NCBI GenBank assembly: GCA_026396285.1
Contig: JAPLXB010000033.1
Coordinates: forward strand, 1 to 42,200
DNA length: 42,200 nt
Source of the DNA: Microcaldota archaeon
Lineage (GTDB): Archaea; Micrarchaeota; Micrarchaeia; Norongarragalinales; JAPLXB01
Reading direction: 5' to 3'
A program made the translations under genes and the position numbers. Shown here in pieces: positions 35,284-42,200 of the stretch. Below the pieces are notes generated by a model. The model was not told where the DNA came from. It worked only from the letters and a program-made list of their open reading frames with translations, and did not search any database. Every line of letters starts with the position of its first letter. The stretch's first letter is position 1.

Positions 35284-36372
35284 ATGATTTGGGTTTCCAA
35301 TCGCTTCATGCCCCGGGAAAAAGGCTTGAAGGAAGCGATGCTCTACGAAAAGGCAGCGAAGCCGCCGGGGGCGGTGAAGTGCAGCCTATGCGCCCACTAC
35401 TGCACCATCCCGAAGGAAAAGCTCGGGTTCTGTTCGGTGCGGTGCAACAAGGGCGGAAAACTGTATTCGCTCTCTTACGGCAAGCAGACTGGCTTGGAAA
35501 TGGACCCGGTTGAAAAAAAGCCGTTTTTCCACTTCAAGCCAGGCACCCAATGCCTCTCGTTCGGAACGCCCGGATGCAACCTGCGTTGCCTGGGGTGCCT
35601 GAACTGGTTCCTGTCCCAAAGCCCGCGCGAAGCGAAGAACGCCATGGACGCGTTTGATTTCGAGGAGACGCCTCCGAAGCGCATCGCCGAACTCGCGGTA
35701 AAGTACAAGGCGGACGGCGTGGCTTACACTTATTCCGAGCCCACGATTTTCTTTGAATACGCGCGCGACACAATCCTGGCTACGCGGAAAATCGCGCCGG
35801 AAAAATACCACGTGTTCGTCACCAACGGCTATTTTTCCAACGAATGCTTCCAAACCATCAGGAAGGAAAAGTTGCTTGACGCCCTGCGCATTGACTTGAA
35901 GTTCTTCAACGACAAGAAATACCGGAAATTCACCGGCGCAAGCCTCGAACCTGTGCTTGAAAGCATCAAGCGCGTGCACGCGTCGCCAATGCACTTGGAA
36001 GTAATCTGCCTAGTGATTCCGACGCTGAGCGACGACGCGGGCGAAATAAGGGAAATGTGCAAGTGGCTCGCGGGCGTGGACCGGGAAATCCCGCTCCACT
36101 TCCTGCGCTTCTTCCCCTATTACAAGGCCGCGGACCTCCCGGCAACGCCTGAGGAAACCTTGCTCAAGGCGAAAGCCATCGCAGAAGAGGAGGGTTTGAA
36201 CTACGTTTACGTCGGGAACACGGGCATCCCGGGCGCGGAAAACACGTACTGCCCCAAGTGCAAGGCGCTGCTGGTTGAAAGGTACGGGATGAGCGTACTC
36301 CGCAATTCCTTCCAACTGACTGGAAAACCGGAGTGCCCGTCGTGCGGCAGGAAAATAAACATCGTCATTTGA
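35284..36372 (+). CDS. amrS: AmmeMemoRadiSam system radical SAM enzyme (AmrS-like)
   Basis: KCSLCAHYCTIPKEKLGFCSVRCNKGGKLY; CLSFGTPGCNLRCLGCLNW; C-terminal CPKC/CPSC. Confidence 0.9.
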   Translation: MIWVSNRFMPREKGLKEAMLYEKAAKPPGAVKCSLCAHYCTIPKEKLGFCSVRCNKGGKLYSLSYGKQTGLEMDPVEKKPFFHFKPGTQCLSFGTPGCNLRCLGCLNWFLSQSPREAKNAMDAFDFEETPPKRIAELAVKYKADGVAYTYSEPTIFFEYARDTILATRKIAPEKYHVFVTNGYFSNECFQTIRKEKLLDALRIDLKFFNDKKYRKFTGASLEPVLESIKRVHASPMHLEVICLVIPTLSDDAGEIREMCKWLAGVDREIPLHFLRFFPYYKAADLPATPEETLLKAKAIAEEEGLNYVYVGNTGIPGAENTYCPKCKALLVERYGMSVLRNSFQLTGKPECPSCGRKINIVI

Positions 36373-36413
36373 TTTCCTTTTACTCGGCGTTCTCGAACTG
36401 GCTTAACCGCATC

Positions 36414-37469
36414 CTAGAGATAGCCCTGGGCTGCGAGGAGTTCCGCGTTCAGGATGGCTGCGCCTGCCGCGCCCCGGATAGTGTTGCTGCCCAAGACCGT
36501 GAACTTCAAGCCGTTTTCAAGCGCCTTTTCCTCCCGGACGCGGCCCACGCACACGCTCATTCCCCCGCCGCGCATCACGTCCCTGACGGGCTGCGGCCGG
36601 TCGTTTTCCTCCATTACTATGACCGGGTTGGCGGGCGCCGAATGGAGCCCGAGTTTCTGCGGGAGCCCGCGGAATTCCCGCATCGCGCGCTTCGCTTCCT
36701 CGGCGCCGGCGTTTTTTTCCAGGGAGACGGAAACGCTTTCCATGTGCCCTTCCCGCGTGGGAACGCGGTTGCATGACGCGCTGACGATTGCGTGATGGCG
36801 CTCGATTTTTTCCCCTGCGACGCGCCCGAATATTTTCCCGCACTCGCGCCCGACTTTCTCCTCCTCTTCCTGGATGAACGGGACTACGTTTGCGACCGCG
36901 TCAAGGGACGCGACCCCCGGGTACCCGGCGCCGCTGAGGGCCTGCATTGACGTGACAATGATTGTCTTGACTCCGAAGGCGTCGCTCAGGGGCTTGGCTG
37001 CCAGCGCGAACACTACTGTGGTGCAATTAGGGTTGGTGACTATGAGGCCGTCCCAGCCCCTTTTCCTCCGCTGAACGTCTATGAGGCCAAGGTGTTCGGG
37101 GTTCACTTCGGGAATCACCAGCGGAACGTCTTCTTCCATCCGATGCGCCGACGCGTTGCTGGAAACCGCGACTCCTGCTGCCGCGAACTCTTTTTCCACC
37201 AGCGCCGCCTCAGCGGCCGGGAGCGCCGAGAACGCTATGTCCGCGTCAACGTTTTTCGCACTGCACTCCTGCACGACCACGTCCCTGAACCGGGCCGGCA
37301 TCTCATCAGCCACGACCCATTTGGCGGCCTCGCGGTAACTGCGGCCCGCGCTGCGTTCCGAAGCGCACAACGCCGTTACCTCGAACTGAGGATGAACGGA
37401 AAGCATGAGCGCGATGCGCTGGCCCACCATCCCGGTTGCGCCGAGCACTGCGGCCTTGAATTTTTTCAA
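36414..37469 (-). CDS. asd: Aspartate-semialdehyde dehydrogenase (probable TTG start 37469 with good SD)
   Basis: KFKAAVLGATGMVGQRIALML; VTNPNCTTVVFALAAKPLSDAF; upstream aaggagggg. Confidence 0.95.
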   Translation of the reverse strand: MKKFKAAVLGATGMVGQRIALMLSVHPQFEVTALCASERSAGRSYREAAKWVVADEMPARFRDVVVQECSAKNVDADIAFSALPAAEAALVEKEFAAAGVAVSSNASAHRMEEDVPLVIPEVNPEHLGLIDVQRRKRGWDGLIVTNPNCTTVVFALAAKPLSDAFGVKTIIVTSMQALSGAGYPGVASLDAVANVVPFIQEEEEKVGRECGKIFGRVAGEKIERHHAIVSASCNRVPTREGHMESVSVSLEKNAGAEEAKRAMREFRGLPQKLGLHSAPANPVIVMEENDRPQPVRDVMRGGGMSVCVGRVREEKALENGLKFTVLGSNTIRGAAGAAILNAELLAAQGYL

Positions 37470-37494
37470 CCCGTTCCCCTCCTTGGCCCGTGGC

Positions 37495-38421
37495 TCATGG
37501 TTCCACCACCGTCCCGCCCGCGTTGAGGGAGCTTGATTCATGGGATATGACGCGCAGTATCGTCGGGGGCTGCAAGTACGCCAAAGCGCGTTCCTGGAGG
37601 ATTGAGTTTATCCTCTCGTAGTTTTTTTCCTGGTTCGAGCAGATTGTCCTCAGTTCGCCTGCTTTGAGCCGCTGGGCCCGCCGCCCATTGAAGTTTATCG
37701 CAGGCACGTCCGTGACTTTCACGACTTCGCTTGCACCGAGGCAGTTGGCGAGAAGGAGCGCGGTCAGGTCGCTGCCGCCCCTTCCGAGCGTCGTTATCCT
37801 CCCTTTTTTCGTGGCCGCGATGAAGCCCGGGACTATCGCCACCCGTGACTCCAGCAAGGGCTTCATGAAACCGTTTGCCCGCCACCTGCACTCTTCAAGA
37901 ATCGGCTCGGCGTTGCCGAACGAGTCGTCGGAAATGACGGGCCACTCGGGCGAGGGCGGCTCGAACACGCGGCACGGCACCCCGGATTTCTGGAGCGCGA
38001 GCGAGAAGACCGCCGCTGAAGAGCGCTCGCCGAAGGAGAGGATGTGGTCCCATTCGCGGTCGTTGGCCGCGATTTCCTTGAGGAGCGAAATAGTCTGGTT
38101 CGTGTAATCGCCCATCGCGCTCACGACGACCGCGACGCGGTGGGTGCAGAACGCTTTTTTCACCAGCCACGCGGCTTTCATGACCAAGTCGGGTTTGGAA
38201 AGGCTTTTGCCGCCGAATTTCACCACTACCAGCGGCCTTTCGTCGGAATGGTTGAGGGCGCGCCAGGCGCTCATGCGGGACACGCCGAGCCGTTCGGCTA
38301 TGTCGCGGACGTTCAGGTGCTCCTCGATGCGGAGGCGCTTCGCTTCCCTTGAAAGGCTTTCATCCAGGACCCTTTTCAAAACCCCTTCCGCCAGCGGTTT
38401 CCAAACACCCTTGTATTCCAT
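37495..38421 (-). CDS. Aspartate kinase with N-terminal HTH domain, no ACT domains
   Basis: HTH NVRDIAERLGVSRMSAWRALNH then VVVKFGGKSL, SFGERSSAA, PGFIAATKKGRITTLGRGGSDLTALLLA. Confidence 0.9.
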   Translation of the reverse strand: MEYKGVWKPLAEGVLKRVLDESLSREAKRLRIEEHLNVRDIAERLGVSRMSAWRALNHSDERPLVVVKFGGKSLSKPDLVMKAAWLVKKAFCTHRVAVVVSAMGDYTNQTISLLKEIAANDREWDHILSFGERSSAAVFSLALQKSGVPCRVFEPPSPEWPVISDDSFGNAEPILEECRWRANGFMKPLLESRVAIVPGFIAATKKGRITTLGRGGSDLTALLLANCLGASEVVKVTDVPAINFNGRRAQRLKAGELRTICSNQEKNYERINSILQERALAYLQPPTILRVISHESSSLNAGGTVVEP

Positions 38422-38446
38422 TCACGCCGAACACCTCCGATTTTTT

Positions 38447-38497
38447 TCAATTTTCCCGTTTTTTCAATTTTTTTACCGTTTTTTCCCGTTTTTTCAT
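38447..38497 (-). CDS. Candidate Lys-rich leader peptide (16 aa) upstream of aspartate kinase
   Basis: Reverse strand ATG AAA AAA CGG GAA AAA ACG GTA AAA AAA TTG AAA AAA CGG GAA AAT TGA = MKKREKTVKKLKKREN*. Confidence 0.35.
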   Translation of the reverse strand: MKKREKTVKKLKKREN

Positions 38498-38689
38498 GGA
38501 CTAGGCTCATTGTTTAACACGCGGCCCCCTGCCCCTGTGCAGAAGGCTGTTCAAGTCCGCTTGGTAGAAAAAGTCATGGCGGCTGCTGGGACAACTTGCC
38601 CAATCCTGGCTGCAGTGTTTTCCCGGTAATCCATTGCCACCACTTCTTTTCATGGCGCGCAAGTGGAATAAAAACGTTTGTCCCAAGAC

Positions 38690-38776
38690 GGCTTTGCCCC
38701 TAAAGGGTTTTAGTAGCAGGACCTTAGGGGGCAGAACCCGGATTTTAGGAGCAAAAAGCCTTTTGGTAGCAAAGCC
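38690..38776 (+). ncRNA. Candidate structured RNA element
   Basis: Outer 8-bp stem GGCTTTGC(38690-38697)/GCAAAGCC(38769-38776); inner CCCTAA/TTAGGG; imperfect internal TTTTAGxAGCA repeats; TATA-like aataaaaa about 20-25 nt upstream. Confidence 0.35.
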
Positions 38777-38835
38777 TCCCAAGGCGTTGGTGAAAACGTT
38801 TTTTAATGCGCTGGCGTTAATGCGGTGGACCCGCC

Positions 38836-39459
38836 ATGCCGTTGGACAAGATTTTCAAGTGGCTCCGTGGACTTTTTGGCAATCGGAAGAGCTTCAGCCT
38901 CGGCCTTTACGGCAACCCCTCGGTCGGCAAATCGACTCTTGCGAACCGGGTTTCCAAGGACTGGACCGGCGAGGAAATGAGCGAGGTGTCGGAAGTCCCG
39001 CACACGACGCGCAGCGTCGTGAAAAAGGAGCGCATCAAGCTGCGGTTGAACGGCCAGGAACTCACCATGAACCTCCTGGACATGCCCGGGATTGCGACGA
39101 AAGTGGATTACAAGGAGTTCATCAAGTACGGTTTGAAGACGGAGGAAGCGCAGCAGCGCGCGAAGGAGGCCACGAGAGGAATCATTGAGGCAATCAAGTG
39201 GCTGGAGCACGTGGACGTGGCGCTCGTCGTGATGGATGCGACGCAGGACCCGTACACGCAGGTGAACATAACGATTCTCGGGAACCTGGAGGCGCGCGGG
39301 ATACCCGTGATTATCGTGGCGAACAAGATGGACTTGAAGAAAGCCAGCGGCGACCGCATCCGGGAGGCGTTCCCGCAGCACGAGGTAGTCGAAGTCAGCG
39401 CGCTCACCGGCAAGAACGTCCAGGCACTGTATGAGACGATTGCGAAGCACGCGGGTTGA
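38836..39459 (+). CDS. Small Era/Obg-like GTPase, OapA/ArvA-like
   Basis: GLYGNPSVGKST, LLDMPGI, VANKMDL, SALTGKN; adjacent to DUF2073 and DUF2072 Zn-ribbon proteins. Confidence 0.88.
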   Translation: MPLDKIFKWLRGLFGNRKSFSLGLYGNPSVGKSTLANRVSKDWTGEEMSEVSEVPHTTRSVVKKERIKLRLNGQELTMNLLDMPGIATKVDYKEFIKYGLKTEEAQQRAKEATRGIIEAIKWLEHVDVALVVMDATQDPYTQVNITILGNLEARGIPVIIVANKMDLKKASGDRIREAFPQHEVVEVSALTGKNVQALYETIAKHAG

Positions 39460-39464
39460 ATGCG

Positions 39465-39818
39465 ATGGCCGGAGTCCAGATTGAATTCATTTCATCAAAA
39501 GTCCTGAATGGCAAGGACTCGGACCACAAGGTGAAATACATTTTGGACAACGTCCGCAAGGACAAGATACTCGTCTTAGAGGATACGCTGGGGCCCGTGG
39601 AGCAGAGGATGCTCGTGGAAAAGACGATGGGAATGGTTTCAAGGGATTTCCCGGGAATAGAGGTTTCAACCCTCGGGAAAGGCGAAAACGACTTGAAAGC
39701 GATGCTAATCCGCCTGCTTGGCGGCAAAACCTCTGGATTGACCGTGGTCGGGCCATCCAGGCTGGTGAGGGAAATCAAGAGGGACCCGAACAAGCTGCAC
39801 TTGGTGGCCGGGACTTAA
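39465..39818 (+). CDS. DUF2073 (OapB/ArvB family) protein
   Basis: GVQIEFISSKVLNGKDSDHKVKYILDNVRKDKILVLEDTLGPVEQRMLVEKTMGMVSRDFPGIEV...LLGGKTSGLTVVGPSRLVREIKRDPNKLHLVA. Confidence 0.87.
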   Translation: MAGVQIEFISSKVLNGKDSDHKVKYILDNVRKDKILVLEDTLGPVEQRMLVEKTMGMVSRDFPGIEVSTLGKGENDLKAMLIRLLGGKTSGLTVVGPSRLVREIKRDPNKLHLVAGT

Positions 39819-39820
39819 AT

Positions 39821-39862
39821 AATTTACAAAACTAAAGATTTAAATACCTGTTTTTGTAAATT
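39821..39862. promoter_or_regulatory. Inverted repeat AATTTACAAAA-N20-TTTTGTAAATT flanking TATA-like tttaaata (candidate VapBC operator)
   Basis: 11-bp perfect arms at 39821-39831 and 39852-39862; TATA-like box 39839-39846; ATG at 39878. Confidence 0.75.
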
Positions 39863-39877
39863 GTTTGACTGGTTGGA

Positions 39878-40120
39878 ATGGCTACTATCACTGTCAACGT
39901 AAACGACGCAGTTGCAAAAAAGTTCAGGGAGATGGCTGCGCTGGCTTTTGGCAAAACAAAGGGTTCCCTTGGCAAGGCCGTTTCAGAAGCCTTTTCACTC
40001 TGGGTGCAGTTAAAGCGTGAAAAAAAGGCCGGCGCGCGAATGCTTGACATACTGGAGGACGGGCTTGACTTGGGGGGCGTGGCGTTCACCAGGGAACAAC
40101 TGCACGAGCGCGGGGGATGA
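39878..40120 (+). CDS. VapB-like antitoxin
   Basis: 80 aa DNA-binding-like protein directly upstream of, and overlapping, PIN toxin. Confidence 0.75.
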   Translation: MATITVNVNDAVAKKFREMAALAFGKTKGSLGKAVSEAFSLWVQLKREKKAGARMLDILEDGLDLGGVAFTREQLHERGG

Positions 40121-40536
40121 AAATGCGCCTTGTCGATACAAACATCCTCTTTTACGCTTTTGACCGGACGCAGGGTAAGAAACACGAGCAGGCAAAAAGT
40201 CTTTTCAAGCAGATTTCCCTTGGGGAAGCCGAAGGCTGCGTGTCCAACCAGGTCTTGGCAGAACTGTACAGTGCACTGACGACCAAGCTGAAGGAGAGAA
40301 ATGAAATTGCCCGCGCCATAATAGCGGGAATAATCGAGACCGAGTCGTGGAAAAAAATCAATTACACTTCGGACACGGTTGCTTCCGCTTCGCAACTTTC
40401 AGAAAAATTCAAGGCACCTTTTTGGGACGCGCTCATCGCCCAGACAATGCTTGAAAACAACATCCGGGAAATAGTAACCGAGGACGACGCCTTCTCAAAA
40501 ATACCGGCAATAAAGGCCGCGAATCCCTTCAAGTAG
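40117..40536 (+). CDS. VapC-like PIN domain toxin
   Basis: MRLVDTNILFYAFD, SNQVLAELYSAL, FWDALIAQTMLENNIREIVTEDDAF (conserved acidic residues). Confidence 0.9.
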   Translation: MKMRLVDTNILFYAFDRTQGKKHEQAKSLFKQISLGEAEGCVSNQVLAELYSALTTKLKERNEIARAIIAGIIETESWKKINYTSDTVASASQLSEKFKAPFWDALIAQTMLENNIREIVTEDDAFSKIPAIKAANPFK

Positions 40537-40586
40537 CGGGGGCGCGGTGCGCAACATTTAATACCGGCGTGTCCTAATTTTTTTCC

Positions 40587-40931
40587 ATGCCCCACAAGTG
40601 CGTCAAGTGCCGTGCAGTGTACGAGGACGGGTCGGCAGAACTGTTGAAAGGGTGCTCGTGCGGCTCGCGCGTGTTCGTTTTCTTCAAGCCCGAACAGGAA
40701 GCCGAAGTGAAGGCCACCGACGAGGACGTGAAGGCGCTGGAAAAGGAGCTGGAGCCGCTTACGCGCGACAAGACGGTCAGCATCCAGTGGGGCGTCGAGA
40801 ACGTCCGCGTCCGGGAAAAGGGCTTGTACGAGATTGACGTCAAGTCACTGATGCAGGGCGACCCGATAGTGGTGAAGACAGACAAGGAAGTTTACTTCGT
40901 CCGGTTCCCGGCAGTGAAAAAACGGAAGTGA
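40587..40931 (+). CDS. Zn-ribbon DUF2072 (OapC/ArvC family) protein
   Basis: MPHKCVKCRAVYEDGSAELLKGCSCGSRVFVFF...; same neighbourhood as DUF2073 and GTPase. Confidence 0.83.
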   Translation: MPHKCVKCRAVYEDGSAELLKGCSCGSRVFVFFKPEQEAEVKATDEDVKALEKELEPLTRDKTVSIQWGVENVRVREKGLYEIDVKSLMQGDPIVVKTDKEVYFVRFPAVKKRK

Positions 40932-41073
40932 AAGGAAGTGAGGGAAGCAAAACCGCGGTTCCCGCGCGTTTTTCGTCAAACGCCGATTTTCATACGTGTT
41001 CATACCATTAAACAGTATTTTTCGCCTCCGGGCGAGCGGGAGTTCGTCAATTGCACGAAATGGCGAGAGAACC

Positions 41074-41080
41074 TTTAAAA
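41074..41080 (+). promoter_or_regulatory. TATA box candidate for S-layer gene leader
   Basis: acctttaaaaaccc, predicts TSS around 41100. Confidence 0.5.
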
Positions 41081-41099
41081 ACCCGCTAACGATAGGCTT

Positions 41100-41300
41100 T
41101 ATCGCAATCGGACCGTGCACGATGCCGGGCCGAGGACTCGTATTTTAGTTTTTTGACGAAGTCCCTTGGCTGCGGTATCCGAATCGTTCCGGTAGCGGGG
41201 ACCAATAGGTCTTTGTGGAACAAAAAAACGACCCGCGCACGACTTGTAACCCGGATTCATCTCCCGGGGGAAGGAACCGGCACGGGGCGAGGTGTATAGA
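41100..41300 (+). other. Long structured 5' leader (or independent ncRNA) upstream of S-layer gene
   Basis: Hairpins: 41129-41170 (GCCGAGGACTCGT/ACGAAGTCCCTTGGC), 41200-41211 (GACC-AATA-GGTC), 41250-41268 (CCCGG/CCGGG). Confidence 0.5.
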
Positions 41301-42200
41301 ATGAAAACCATGAATGCAAAGAGAATCGCTGCAGTTGCCGCAGGCGCGGCAATGATCGGCGCAGCGTTCGCGGGCGCAGTGTCCGTGGACAGCGGCGTTG
41401 GCAGCTATAAATTCTTTAGCAACGACGAACCCAACGTGAAAATCGTTGTCGGTTCAGCAGCCCAGGCGAGCGACGCAATCGCTGCAGCCAACATCGCGGC
41501 CATGATCGGAAACCTGGCATACGCGAGCAGTGACATCACCGTGGTCGGAAACGTGACGTCACCGTCGGGACCAGTCGGAGCATACAAAGTCAGGACCATG
41601 GTCGAGGACAACCTTGACAACGCAGTAGTTGAAACAGACAGGAATACGACGAAAAACTACTACGGCGGTCTTGCCATATCAGGAACCCTCATAACACCCG
41701 AGTCAGGTGGGTTTCCGAAAGAGGTCACGGGAGACCTGGCATCAGGCCTTCTCCGGAAGGACTACGCAGTAACGAACTCGAAAGGGCTTTCGTTGAAGGA
41801 GTCAGAAACAGCCTACCTCTTCAGCAAGACCCAGTTCGACGACCCGACCGACACGGTAGTGGCGAAGTACGCAAGGGCATCATACAAAGTGATGTTCAGC
41901 AATTACCTGCCATATTGTCTGGACACGACAAAAGCAACCACCACCTGCCAAGAGTCAGACCTTACCGAAAAGAACCATGTCCAAATCTATTTCCTTGGAG
42001 ACAAGTGGACAATAGTCGACATGGGCCTTGACTCGACCAACACCGTCAACCAGATAATCTTGGGCAAGGAAACCGCGTACAACCCGATAATGCAGATCGG
42101 CGACGAGCTCGTTGCAGCCAATGGAGCTAAAGTCAAGCTCAAATCCATTTCAGGCATTGGTTACACGACATCGTACCTCCCGTATGCATCGTTCGAGGTC
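41301..42200 (+). CDS. S-layer protein, 5' part (runs off window)
   Basis: MKTMNAKRIAAVAAGAAMIGAAFAGAVSVDSGVGSYKFFSNDEPNVKIVVGSAAQASDAIAAANIAAMIGNLAYAS... signal peptide and archaeal S-layer N-terminal domain; open to window end. Confidence 0.9.
   Translation, partial: MKTMNAKRIAAVAAGAAMIGAAFAGAVSVDSGVGSYKFFSNDEPNVKIVVGSAAQASDAIAAANIAAMIGNLAYASSDITVVGNVTSPSGPVGAYKVRTMVEDNLDNAVVETDRNTTKNYYGGLAISGTLITPESGGFPKEVTGDLASGLLRKDYAVTNSKGLSLKESETAYLFSKTQFDDPTDTVVAKYARASYKVMFSNYLPYCLDTTKATTTCQESDLTEKNHVQIYFLGDKWTIVDMGLDSTNTVNQIILGKETAYNPIMQIGDELVAANGAKVKLKSISGIGYTTSYLPYASFEV

Noticed and set aside
38441-38495. Simple T-rich microsatellite
   Set aside because: Initially dismissed as low complexity; the reverse-strand ORF and position upstream of aspartate kinase justify a cautious finding instead.
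38507-38782. 91-aa minus-strand ORF between aspartate kinase and the GTPase gene
   Set aside because: Its sequence derives from the repeat/inverted-repeat element; no family or good start context.
41100-41300. RNase P RNA or SRP RNA
   Set aside because: Hairpin-rich, but I could not find the conserved RNase P P4 strands or SRP helix 8 motifs; kept only as an unassigned structured leader.
1-42200. CRISPR arrays, IS elements, integrases, prophage modules
   Set aside because: No regularly spaced repeats, transposase/integrase motifs or phage structural genes were seen on either strand.

Overview
This 42.2 kb window is a gene-dense, GC-rich archaeal chromosome segment. Supporting features include PriS/PriL, GINS, aIF2-alpha, Nop10, L44e/S27e, ABCE1, aPelota, EndoQ, geranylgeranyl reductase, class III prepilins and a tRNA with a BHB intron. 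The biosynthetic content is compatible with a DPANN/Diapherotrites-like genome, but that taxon call is inference only. Main blocks: (1) an intron-containing tRNA-Thr(UGU), TrmI and a secreted SLT-type lytic transglycosylase-like protein; (2) geranylgeranyl reductase and LeuRS; (3) a tandemly duplicated two-gene unit (unknown helical protein + archaeosortase) whose first archaeosortase copy is a frameshifted stub; (4) a ~9.5 kb type IV pilus-like locus with two TadC/GspF-type proteins, a prepilin peptidase, many class III prepilins (one only 36 aa) and pilin-like proteins, but no secretion ATPase in the window; (5) a ribosome recycling/rescue block (ABCE1, archaemetzincin, aPelota); (6) a replication/translation superoperon (PriL-PriS, GINS, L44e, S27e, aIF2-alpha, Nop10, PAC2) with extra inserted genes and a TrmB regulator with palindromic operator candidates; (7) PyrBI, EndoQ, AmrS; (8) an aspartate kinase with an N-terminal HTH domain plus Asd, preceded by a possible Lys-rich leader peptide; (9) an OapABC/ArvABC-like archaeal vesicle GTPase cluster interrupted by a VapBC module with an operator-like inverted repeat around its TATA box; (10) the start of an S-layer protein gene with a ~200-nt structured leader. 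No rRNA, CRISPR array, IS element or integrase was seen.
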